Assembly: GCA_009930275.1 (NCBI GenBank)
Contig: RZYP01000051.1
Span: 1 to 12,417, forward strand
Origin: Negativicutes bacterium
Lineage (GTDB): Bacteria > Bacillota_C > Negativicutes > Acidaminococcales > Acidaminococcaceae
Direction of reading: 5' to 3'
Length of the DNA: 12,417 nucleotides
Shown: one piece after another, positions 1 through 6,733 of the stretch
Layout of the letters: every line of letters begins with the position of its first letter
How positions within the stretch are numbered: position 1 is the stretch's first letter
Notes under the pieces: model-generated
Databases searched by the model: none
What the model was told of the DNA's origin: nothing
The model's input: the letters and a program-made list of their open reading frames with translations, nothing else
Made by a program: the position numbers and the translations under genes

Positions 1-252
1 CCTAACCGTAGAGAGGCTATCTACTGTATTTCTAGCAAACCGACTAACAGACTTGGTAACAATCAGGTCAAGCTTTCCAGACAAAGCGTCCGCCACCATT
101 CTGTTGAATCCATCACGTTTTTTAGTATTAGTGGCAGAAATTCCCTCATCCGTATAGATACCTACAAACTCCCAGTCAGAACGCTCTTTAATGTACTTTG
201 TGTAATAGTCAACTTGGCCCGAGTTGATGGCATTGATGTCAGAAGTTGATTT
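1..252 (-). pseudogene. 5'-truncated large serine recombinase, N-terminal resolvase domain (partial at window edge)
   Basis: An open frame of 84 codons runs leftward off the window edge; an in-frame TAG lies just upstream at 253-255. The translation carries the resolvase-domain hallmarks VDYYTKYIKERSDWEFVGIY, DEGISATNTKKRDGFNRM, and [14 protein letters not shown] with the conserved arginine of the SRFARN motif. The normal first 30-40 residues, which carry the AAYCRVS block with the nucleophilic serine, are missing. Homology starts at codons reading Ser-Thr-Ser-Asp, which may be the remains of the catalytic serine motif. No ATG, GTG or TTG with a ribosome binding site is available at the break, so this copy should be inactive. 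Whether the downstream part outside the window is intact cannot be seen. The truncation point matches that of the recombinase pseudogene at 5190-6627. Confidence 0.85.
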
Positions 253-282
253 CTAACCCCGACGTATGGGGGAACATGTCGA
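235..282 (-). repeat. Junction block 1, homologous to 6613-6660
   Basis: This 48-bp block covers the break in the leftmost recombinase. Read on the minus strand it starts TCGACATGTTCCC, has ACGT in the middle and ends CTGACATC inside recombinase coding sequence. It aligns without gaps to 6613-6660 with 30 of 48 identities counted by eye: 17 of 21 at the outer end and 8 of 8 at the recombinase end. It contains one copy (267-283) of the GGGAACATRTCRA-type repeat that occurs three times at 6646-6733. The simplest reading is an insertion junction or attachment site used twice by related elements. A relic of an insertion sequence end is an alternative. Confidence 0.6.
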
Positions 283-292
283 GAGTATTTTA

Positions 293-673
293 TTACACCT
301 TCATATTATCTATTAGTTTAATTAAGTACGCGTCAAAATCTTCAGCCAACACTTGAAAAACTGCTTCCCTACTCCCATGTGCTCTTGTAACAACTTTATT
401 ATTATATAATGCTATTGGATCTCCATTTTTGGTTGCAAAAACAAAATACTCTTTGCCTAAGCTATACTCTTTTTGCAAGTCATCGAGGCTATCTAATGGA
501 AATAATTTTATTCCGGATAAATCCTTCGTTATAATTTCAACATCCTCAGGCTCATACTTATTGTAGAATTCTATTAAAGAGTGAGAAATATCTACTATTT
601 CTCTTTTCACTGTTCTAATAACATTTCTTTCATCTTGCTGCAAAATTAAATTTACAAATTTTGAATAGTTCAT
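293..673 (-). CDS. SUKH (SMI1/KNR4-like) small protein, probable immunity partner
   Basis: This is a 126-aa soluble protein, the last gene of the cargo A operon. The start at 671-673 is chosen over an upstream in-frame ATG because GAGGTGAT lies 7 nt before it. The stop codon of the upstream HNH gene falls inside that Shine-Dalgarno sequence, so the two genes are probably translationally coupled. The layout resembles SMI1/KNR4 proteins: an N-terminal helix pair with SLIEFYNKYEPEDVEI, then a strand-rich core (IKLFPLDSLDDLQKEY, EYFVFATKNGDPIALYNNKV) and a C-terminal helix of the type LAEDFDAYLIKLI. SUKH proteins are well known as immunity proteins of polymorphic nuclease toxins, HNH toxins included. 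Its place directly behind an HNH gene supports that role. The family call rests on motif order alone, and the function is inferred. Confidence 0.7.
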   Translation of the reverse strand: MNYSKFVNLILQQDERNVIRTVKREIVDISHSLIEFYNKYEPEDVEIITKDLSGIKLFPLDSLDDLQKEYSLGKEYFVFATKNGDPIALYNNKVVTRAHGSREAVFQVLAEDFDAYLIKLIDNMKV

Positions 674-677
674 TCTA

Positions 678-1859
678 TCACCTCGCAATAACTGGTTCAC
701 ACTTTTGAATTGTGTAATGCTGAACCATTTCATTTATTTTCCTGGTGTGTTTATTCTCAACCATTTTATATGTTATAAATATAACCCCTATGCTTGTTGA
801 TACTATAATACCTGCATGACCACCCCATACACCTTGTGCCGCAATAGAAAGCAAAAGAATTGAAGCAGAAAAGGCTGCGGACTTACCAACTCGTAACAGA
901 CATTCCTTTGTACTATAACCTGCAATTTTCAATTTGACGAATTGATAAGAAGAAAAAACAATTATGGCCAAACTACCAAATACTGCCATATTACACATCT
1001 TAGCCATATTTTCGGTTATTGTTAAACCAAGATTTGTAGCTACTCCTTGTAAAGCTCTGTTAGCCATATCTCCTACCCCTCTAACTACCAGATGATTTGC
1101 TGCACCAAGGATTGCACCTTCAACACCAGTTCTCGCACCTGCTATTGATGCATTCTTCACAGTTTCAGTGGTTATACCTGACTGAGCCAAAGTAATAACA
1201 AAACCGAGGGTAAATCCAACCCCTAAACCAATCGCAACGGCTGCACCGATACCCGCTAATTCATTCTTCAAAACTCTTTTTTCATTTGCCCCTTTAATAC
1301 GATCGTTTCTATCAATTAAATCACCTTCTGTTTGATTTCTCCAATTACGACCATGTTTGTCAAAATGCTCCCTTGTTCCAGCACCTTTCCGATGTTCTTC
1401 CAGGAATTCAACATTATCTGGATTTGCTTGTTGTGATGGGTTATCACCTACACTATTTATATGATGGCCCTCAAAGTTTCTTACTCTACCTTTTTCAAAT
1501 ATTTCTTGTCTTTGATCTTGAGACCATGCTCTGGTACCATCTCCATCCATTTGCAATTCAGCTTTCTCATACTTCCATGCGAGTTCAACACCCTTATCCC
1601 TAAAAGCATCGTTTTGGATACTTCCACTGTTTAGCAAATCATTAACGTTTTGTTGATATTCATTCCTTAGTTTATTAAGCTCTTTATATATACCACCAAA
1701 CTCTTGATTGAAATTATTGGTAACATTCACAGTGCTAAATGTATTTGCAGTTTGAATACCAAATGAAACATTGCTTGGATTAAAACTGTTTAAATCAAAC
1801 GGCTTTGATAATGATCGAGTGCTTTGGCTAAAAGATAAACTGCTTTTCTTGGTTAGCAT
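678..1859 (-). CDS. HNH nuclease-membrane fusion, probable effector/toxin
   Basis: This is a 393-aa protein, start ATG at 1857-1859 behind a G-rich ribosome binding site. Residues 1-55 are rich in Ser, Asn, Phe and Thr and probably disordered. Residues 56-125 look helical. Residues 130-175 hold an HNH (beta-beta-alpha metal) motif: FEGHHINSV with H132 and H133, then NPDNVEFL with N148, then H156, H165 and H169 ahead of NWRN. From about 199 to 366 the chain is hydrophobic and glycine/alanine-rich, with likely membrane segments near 200-226, 292-310, 325-345 and 349-366. A charged tail closes the protein. HNH domains cut DNA or RNA using a metal ion; the membrane half could anchor the protein or form a pore. 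The gene sits 13 nt after the coiled-coil gene and is coupled to a SUKH gene, the usual order of toxin then immunity. I infer that it is the effector of the cargo A system. The third HNH histidine is uncertain because several candidates are present. Confidence 0.75.
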   Translation of the reverse strand: MLTKKSSLSFSQSTRSLSKPFDLNSFNPSNVSFGIQTANTFSTVNVTNNFNQEFGGIYKELNKLRNEYQQNVNDLLNSGSIQNDAFRDKGVELAWKYEKAELQMDGDGTRAWSQDQRQEIFEKGRVRNFEGHHINSVGDNPSQQANPDNVEFLEEHRKGAGTREHFDKHGRNWRNQTEGDLIDRNDRIKGANEKRVLKNELAGIGAAVAIGLGVGFTLGFVITLAQSGITTETVKNASIAGARTGVEGAILGAANHLVVRGVGDMANRALQGVATNLGLTITENMAKMCNMAVFGSLAIIVFSSYQFVKLKIAGYSTKECLLRVGKSAAFSASILLLSIAAQGVWGGHAGIIVSTSIGVIFITYKMVENKHTRKINEMVQHYTIQKCEPVIAR

Positions 1860-1872
1860 TACAACCCCCCCT

Positions 1873-2709
1873 TTATCTATTCATTATTTCGGTATCTATT
1901 GATATTTGAGTTAAGTTAAATTTTCCATCGTCATCCAACTTGCTAAATATATACGAATAGACATGGTTGTAATAGATTAGAGATTCATTGAATAATTTTG
2001 ACGCATCATATGAAAATAATCTTTTCGAAACCAAAGCAAATAATTGAGATTGGCTATTTTTATACTTTGTCTCATTTTCTTTAAATTCTTCATAGACATA
2101 TTTAAAATCTCTTACTGCGATATTATTATATTCCGCGTTACTCTTTTGATTAAGTTCCAGCATTTTTTTGCTAATTAGTTCAGAATAATCTCTCGTTAAA
2201 GAATCATAAAGTTCTTTTTGCTCATCCGATAATAAGTCTTTCTTTATTAAGTTTTCAATTTTATTAACATCGACCAGTAGTCTATCGAATTCTTCTTGCT
2301 GCTTTGTAGAAAATAGCTTTCCTTTTAGATCTACTAACTCTTTTATATATTGATTGTTCTCTTTTAGTGCCTTTTCATTCTGTTCTGAATGAATTTTAAG
2401 TTCTACATTATTTATATCATTAGATACATCCATCAGGGTTTCTCTGCATTTTTTTATAAAATCGATTTTTTCCATATCTATATCTGTGTTTTCAGAAAAG
2501 AATACTAGAGCAGTTTCCGCTTCAGACGTAAAGTACTTTCTTGTTTCAAGCTCTATTGGATATTGTGCAACCATCAATAAAAAATCAAAATACTTCATAA
2601 ACATTTCTTTGCTTTCAAGATTTTTACTATACAGATTCTTTCCTACAGTATGAGCGTCCCATATGTTATTTTTAATCACTAGTTCCTCGAATAAAGTTAG
2701 CTGTTTCAT
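1873..2709 (-). CDS. Alpha-helical coiled-coil protein of the dynamin-like cassette, function unknown
   Basis: This 278-aa protein starts at ATG 2707-2709 behind GGGGGAT. I do not recognise the family. It has no signal peptide or membrane segment and is highly charged. Residues 1-75 are helical with a hydrophobic stretch (MKYFDFLLMVAQYPIEL). Residues of about 85-185 have the Lys/Glu-rich heptad look of a long coiled coil, with segments such as NNVELKIHSEQNEKALKEN, VDVNKIENLIKKDLL and YSELISKKMLELNQK. The C-terminal 90 residues (FKYVYEEFKENETKY to the end) are again helical and aromatic-rich. It lies 55 nt downstream of the HTH-dynamin gene and 13 nt upstream of the HNH gene, so it is part of the same transcription unit. 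Helical partner subunits occur beside bacterial dynamin-like proteins (for example LeoB and LeoC next to LeoA). A role as adaptor between GTPase and nuclease is an inference only. Confidence 0.75.
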   Translation of the reverse strand: MKQLTLFEELVIKNNIWDAHTVGKNLYSKNLESKEMFMKYFDFLLMVAQYPIELETRKYFTSEAETALVFFSENTDIDMEKIDFIKKCRETLMDVSNDINNVELKIHSEQNEKALKENNQYIKELVDLKGKLFSTKQQEEFDRLLVDVNKIENLIKKDLLSDEQKELYDSLTRDYSELISKKMLELNQKSNAEYNNIAVRDFKYVYEEFKENETKYKNSQSQLFALVSKRLFSYDASKLFNESLIYYNHVYSYIFSKLDDDGKFNLTQISIDTEIMNR

Positions 2710-2730
2710 AATATCCCCCTTTTATATATT

Positions 2731-2779
2731 GGCATTCCTGCTTCAATTTTTTCAAACCACTGTCTTATAGAGGAATGCC
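2731..2779 (-). repeat. Intergenic inverted repeat between the dynamin-like and coiled-coil genes
   Basis: GGCATTCCT at 2731-2739 and its exact reverse complement at 2771-2779 form 9-bp arms around a 31-nt loop. One arm covers the last codons of the GTPase gene and the other lies in the 55-nt gap before the coiled-coil gene. No T-run follows on the minus strand, so this is not a standard terminator. It could be an mRNA hairpin that protects or processes the transcript and sets the ratio of GTPase to downstream proteins. Confidence 0.4.
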
Positions 2780-4981
2780 TTGAAGAAAATTTTTAAATTC
2801 TTCAGCCATCCTTATACGATGTTGTATTTTATTTATATCGTAAGTTGAAACCATTTCTTCTAGATTATTTACATACTGTTTCCATTCAACTTCTAAGGAA
2901 TCTGCGGCTGCATTAAATGCAACTTCTGTTTCTGACCAAAACTGTTCTATGCTAGTTTTAAACTCATTTAAACATTTGTTTTTGTCGTATTCCTTTACTA
3001 TTTTCTTTGCTAAGCTTTTCTCCCACCTTCCAGATAGTAGAGCATACACTGAAATCGAAGCAATTACTGCCAATGCAATCCCAAGAACAATTGGACCTCC
3101 TATTGCAGCCACTGCTGAAGCACCTGCAGCTGTACCACCTACGGAAATTCCTATTGCTGATAATAAGCTAACCCCTTTAGCTATAAGAATATATGCACCG
3201 AGATTACCTAATGTTGATGCCCATAATGCTAGTCCACCAAAAGTAGCAAGTCCAGCTAAGCCAGATGCAAAAGCACGGGTTGCGTTAAACGAAATTTTCA
3301 AATTGGGAAATGCATCAGCATTCATCTCAAATTTAATACTTCCTTCGAAGTCAGCTACATATTGATCAATTCTATCTGCTAAGTTTTCAGACTCAGATTT
3401 TAATATACCCTGTAATTCTCCTTGCAAGGTTGAATTAATGTAACTAACTAATAACTCACCAACTTCTTTATCTTTTTTAAATCCTTTTTCTTTAATTATT
3501 TTAACGATCGTATCCTCTGAAAGAGTTTTTCCATAAAAGTCGGCGAACTGTGAAATAGAACTATGTTTCATTTTATTAATTTCGGAAATTAAGTCCATGC
3601 GCCGATTTTGATTATCATTTGCCCTTTTAGGTTCATTTTTTTCAATTTCTCTTAATAGATATTCGTATTTCTCTCTCTCATTAACAATATTTGTGTATTC
3701 ATCAATTTCTTTATCCAAATTCAAACCGGTTGATTTAACAAACTCTCCAATAAAAGTCTTTGCTTTATCATTTATTATATTTGGTAATGCCTCAATTAGA
3801 CATTTTAATTCATTTTCAAATGGACTCCTTAATTGTTCAATATCTGCTGTATATGTAAAGAATCTGCTTCTCAAAACATCTTTATCATATTGGTAGCCTG
3901 ATATGCTTGATTTGTTAATAAAATAATTATCCGGGAGTGTTTTGTAAAATCGTTCACAACCGTTATCAAGAATAGTTTCCAATGAATTTAGATTTCCACC
4001 ATCTACTGTATGTGCATGCGTAGCTAAAACAAATAGGTTTGATAAAGGGTTTAAATGATTCTCCTTTTTACTTTCGATGACATTCAATGAATTGATTGTT
4101 TCTTTTAAATATTCAATTCCCCCGCCTTGCATAAATTGTCCGGCATGTGACATATAAATTAAAACATCTGCATATTCTTTTGCTTTTAAAGTCATAGCAT
4201 CATCTTCCACACGATCTCCTGATCCAAAACCCGGTAAATCTACAAGATCGCATACTTTAAGAATATCGCTCTCAACAAAAATTACTGCCGCACCAGCTTC
4301 GTTTTTTTCATACATTTCTCCTTGCCTTGTTCCATAACTTTTCAGTATATCTACATTTCCACCGGCTAGTTTCCATTTCCGACAATATTCTTCATCCCTT
4401 AATTTTTTTTCATCCCATCCAATCGCATTATCTACAGATGCTTTAAAAATCCATGCCTCTTCTTCAATGTAACTTGGTTTATCTTTTTTATGTTTTATAT
4501 ACACAGAAATTGAGGTCGTTGGTTCCCATGACATTGGCATCTTTTCTGCGCCCAAAACAGAATTAATCAGTCTACTTTTCCCAACATTCGGATGACCTAC
4601 AAATGCAATTTTGGGTTTTGATATGATTCTAACAACACTTTCTTTTAGTTCAGAAATATATTTATCATAGTTATCTCCCCAAGTATCTCTGTAGTTTTTC
4701 GTTTTTTCTTCAATATAATCTACAATAGAACGCTTAGTAAAATCAGCATTTCTCCAAGTATCCTTTGTTTCCAAAGGTTTAGGTGCAGGTCTCTGATAAT
4801 TTACTAGCTCATCAAGCGTAGACCCTGTAGCATTTGCTATTCTTACAAGTAATTCTAAAGGTATTTGTTCAACTGACTGTTCAAGACGTGACACATTGTC
4901 TTGTCTGACTCCTATCAATTCTGCAAATTCTTTTTGAGTCATCTTTAATTTGTTTTCTCTAAAGTCTTTTAAATTCAACAT
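2765..4981 (-). CDS. Xre-type HTH fused to dynamin-like membrane GTPase
   Basis: This 738-aa protein is the first gene of cargo A; start ATG 4979-4981 with GGAG 10 nt upstream. Residues 1-60 are a Xre/HTH_3 DNA-binding domain (MTQKEFAELIGVRQDNVSRL). After a linker, a GTPase domain starts near residue 122: the P-loop is GHPNVGKS (129-136), the switch I threonine is T155 or T156, and the G3 motif is DLPG (248-251). The usual NKxD G4 motif is not obvious; THAH at 321-324 lies at the expected place. Residues 400-550 are helical with coiled-coil character, as in the stalk of dynamins. Residues of about 566-650 are hydrophobic and Gly/Ala-rich and should enter the membrane. A helical tail follows (651-738). 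Bacterial dynamins bind and remodel membranes on GTP hydrolysis, and several act in phage resistance. The fused HTH suggests that the protein controls its own promoter, where a large palindrome overlaps the -35 box. Confidence 0.85.
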   Translation of the reverse strand: MLNLKDFRENKLKMTQKEFAELIGVRQDNVSRLEQSVEQIPLELLVRIANATGSTLDELVNYQRPAPKPLETKDTWRNADFTKRSIVDYIEEKTKNYRDTWGDNYDKYISELKESVVRIISKPKIAFVGHPNVGKSRLINSVLGAEKMPMSWEPTTSISVYIKHKKDKPSYIEEEAWIFKASVDNAIGWDEKKLRDEEYCRKWKLAGGNVDILKSYGTRQGEMYEKNEAGAAVIFVESDILKVCDLVDLPGFGSGDRVEDDAMTLKAKEYADVLIYMSHAGQFMQGGGIEYLKETINSLNVIESKKENHLNPLSNLFVLATHAHTVDGGNLNSLETILDNGCERFYKTLPDNYFINKSSISGYQYDKDVLRSRFFTYTADIEQLRSPFENELKCLIEALPNIINDKAKTFIGEFVKSTGLNLDKEIDEYTNIVNEREKYEYLLREIEKNEPKRANDNQNRRMDLISEINKMKHSSISQFADFYGKTLSEDTIVKIIKEKGFKKDKEVGELLVSYINSTLQGELQGILKSESENLADRIDQYVADFEGSIKFEMNADAFPNLKISFNATRAFASGLAGLATFGGLALWASTLGNLGAYILIAKGVSLLSAIGISVGGTAAGASAVAAIGGPIVLGIALAVIASISVYALLSGRWEKSLAKKIVKEYDKNKCLNEFKTSIEQFWSETEVAFNAAADSLEVEWKQYVNNLEEMVSTYDINKIQHRIRMAEEFKNFLQGIPL

Positions 4982-5020
4982 CTATTGTCATCTCCAATCT
5001 TTGGCAATTTATATGTTTAT

Positions 5021-5049
5021 ATAATAACACCATTCTCACATAATGTAAA
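5021..5049 (-). promoter_or_regulatory. Promoter of the cargo A operon
   Basis: On the minus strand there is TTTACA (5044-5049), a 17-bp spacer and TATTAT (5021-5026), each one base from the sigma-A consensus hexamer. Transcription would start near 5014, giving a leader of roughly 30 nt before the ribosome binding site and ATG of the HTH-dynamin gene. The -35 box lies inside one arm of the 54-nt palindrome, so a protein bound to that palindrome would block RNA polymerase. Confidence 0.65.
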
Positions 5050-5091
5050 TAAAAAATATGCATATTTGCATATTTTTTATTTACATTATGT
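5038..5091. repeat. 54-nt perfect palindrome, candidate operator
   Basis: Arms of 25 bp (5038-5062 and 5067-5091) are exact reverse complements around the 4-nt centre TATT. The arms are very AT-rich and include ATATGCA next to the centre. One arm contains the -35 box of the cargo A promoter. Options are an operator for the HTH domain of the downstream GTPase, a bidirectional terminator between the recombinase pseudogene and cargo A, or a cruciform site. The GC-poor stem without an added T-run argues against a strong terminator. Confidence 0.7.
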
Positions 5092-5143
5092 TTTGTAGCG
5101 TTCCAGAAGCATTAATAACTTGGAAAATTATTCAGCCAATCTA

Positions 5144-5161
5144 TTAATAAATTTTTATTAA
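5144..5161. repeat. Short AT palindrome downstream of the recombinase pseudogene
   Basis: TTAATAAA and TTTATTAA are perfect 8-bp arms around TT. The site lies 29 nt past the stop of the recombinase pseudogene. It might act as a weak transcription end, but an AT-only stem of this size can also arise by chance in such AT-rich DNA. The rest of 5092-5189 shows nothing else that I can support. Confidence 0.3.
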
Positions 5162-5189
5162 GAATGTTATATAGACTTCATTAAACAAT

Positions 5190-6627
5190 TTACAAGAAGT
5201 CAATATCGGCCTCGATGCCTGACTTGAATTCAACCGTCACTTTCTCAATAAGCCTTCTTAACAGCAACTCATCATATTTTTCCAACTCTTCTGGTTGTTC
5301 ATCTAATAACTCGGTCATTTCAATGATTCGTTGCCTTTTTCCTTCACGCTCTGCATTTTCAACCAGGGCACTTTGCTTCAATTCCCTAAGGCGATAAATC
5401 TCATCTGCCACATCCTCGTAATTTGCTTTCGAATTGGCCAGTCGTAATAATTCTTTTTGAAGCTCTTCCAGTTGTTCCTCAATGCCTACTGTGGCTTTGT
5501 CGCTATCTTCATTCAAAACGGTGGTTATATTTTCTTTTAAGACTGCAAGGAAAGTGCCTTTTCCAGCTAACACCTCGTTCATTGCTTTTACAACTGCTGC
5601 CTTTAGAACATCTTTATTGATGGTTGGGGAAGGGCAGCCGAACCTTTTTCTTCAAGGCGGCTAACGCATCGCCATACAATGGACCTGCATCCTCGATTGT
5701 TCCAGTGAACCCTTCTGTAAATCTCACCACATTCTGAGCAATAGACAATGCTGGATAGAGCGTACTTACTGCTGTAAACTCGCTTCTTTCCACTCTTTCC
5801 TGTGTAAAGGTTGGCCCGTCTGACCAGTTCTTCCTGCACCTGCATGAAAATTTCACGCGGGATGATGGGCTGTGGCTGTTTTCAACATAGTATTGAGGAA
5901 CAATACCATTATTGACCACTCTCTTTTTGGAAAGGAAATCGACGGTATACGTCTTTTGGAGCAGAGCATCACCGATATACTTTTCATTCTGTAGTATCTT
6001 CTTAATGGTTTCCGGTCGCCATTTATTCTTGTTTGCAGCCGTCAGTATTCCGTCCGTTTCCAATCCTCTTGCGATTTGCAGCAGGCTTGCCCCTTCAAGG
6101 TACTCCCTATAGATGCGTTTTACCACTTCTGCACCTACCGAATCAATCACTAGTCGTTTGTTTTCACCTTTGGTGTACCCGAGGAAGCGGTTATGATTGA
6201 CCTGAACTTCGCCTTGCTGGTATCGGTACTGAATGCCAAGCTTCACGTTTTGGCTTAGGGATTGGCTCTCTTGCTGGGCCAGGGAAGCCATGATGGTCAG
6301 CATGATTTCACCCTTGGAGTCCATCGTGTTGATATTCTCTTTTTCGAAAAATACAGCAATGCCTTTATCCTTTAACTGCCGGATATACTTCAAGCAGTCC
6401 AGGGTGTTTCTAGCAAAGCGGCTGATTGACTTGGTAATAACCATATCGATTTTGCCTTCCATGCAGGTCTCAATCATTCGATTAAACTCTTCACGTTTTT
6501 TAGTGTTAGTTCCTGAAATCCCATCATCTGCAAAAATACCAGCCAGCTCCCATTCAGGATTGCTACTAATGTAGGAAGTGTAATGCTCTATCTGGAACGA
6601 GTCCAGGTTTATGATGTCAGTTGCCAA
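5190..6627 (-). pseudogene. Large serine recombinase pseudogene: 5' truncated, two frameshifts
   Basis: This is a close homologue of the intact recombinase at 8783-10357, sharing blocks such as [51 protein letters not shown] and [16 protein letters not shown]. Three lesions are visible. First, the start is lost: homology begins at [16 protein letters not shown], in the place of the usual VSTD motif, with an in-frame TAA a few codons upstream, so the nucleophilic serine is absent. Second, a 1-nt deletion lies at 5867-5871, between VENSH and [14 protein letters not shown]. Third, a 1-nt deletion lies at about 5637-5642, just before [15 protein letters not shown]. Joining the three frames restores the recombinase domain, the zinc ribbon (CSECG and later cysteines), the coiled coil and the C-terminal end SGIEADIDFL. 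It is presumably the dead recombinase of the element that brought cargo A. Confidence 0.9.
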
Positions 6628-6660
6628 TTCTCGTATCTTACGTTAGTGGGAACAGGTCGA
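6613..6660 (-). repeat. Junction block 2, homologous to 235-282
   Basis: This is the break point of the second recombinase. Minus-strand reading starts TCGACCTGTTCCC, has AACGT in the middle and ends CTGACATC inside recombinase coding sequence. It aligns without gaps with the block at 235-282. It continues at its right side into AGGTCG-A-CGACCT (6654-6666), a short perfect inverted repeat, and into two further copies of the GGGAACA repeat. It is a candidate attachment or insertion junction. Confidence 0.6.
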
Positions 6661-6733
6661 CGACCTTTTTTACGTTTTCGAGGTATGCGGGAACATATCA
6701 AAGGTTTTGTCTGTTCGTGAGAACATATCAAAG
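6646..6733. repeat. Three copies of a GGGAACATRTCRA-type repeat at the end of cargo B
   Basis: Plus-strand copies are GTGGGAACAGGTCGACG (6646-6662), GCGGGAACATATCAAAG (6687-6703) and GTGAGAACATATCAAAG (6717-6733), spaced 41 and 30 nt apart. A fourth copy is at 267-283. They fill the gap between the last gene of cargo B and the broken recombinase; the last copy overlaps the stop codon of that gene. Multiple short repeats at an element end are typical binding sites of a recombinase or transposase, and IS21-family ends are built this way. No matching transposase gene is present here. Confidence 0.6.

Noticed and set aside
1373..1603. Plus-strand open frame of 76 codons
   Set aside because: It lies antisense within the HNH gene, has no ribosome binding site and its translation shows no domain features.
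2949..3365. Plus-strand open frame of 138 codons
   Set aside because: It mirrors the Ala/Gly-rich membrane region of the dynamin-like gene on the other strand; such low-complexity coding sequence often leaves the reverse frame open.
5038..5091. Palindrome as a plain rho-independent terminator
   Set aside because: The stem is almost only A/T, lacks a GC clamp and has no added T-run; it overlaps a good promoter, which favours an operator reading.
235..6660. Group II intron or insertion sequence inserted at both recombinase break points
   Set aside because: No reverse transcriptase or transposase gene and no intron-like ends are visible between the breaks. An insertion sequence relic remains possible for the short repeats alone.
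6646..6733. CRISPR array
   Set aside because: Only three short, diverged copies with unequal spacing, and no cas gene in the window.
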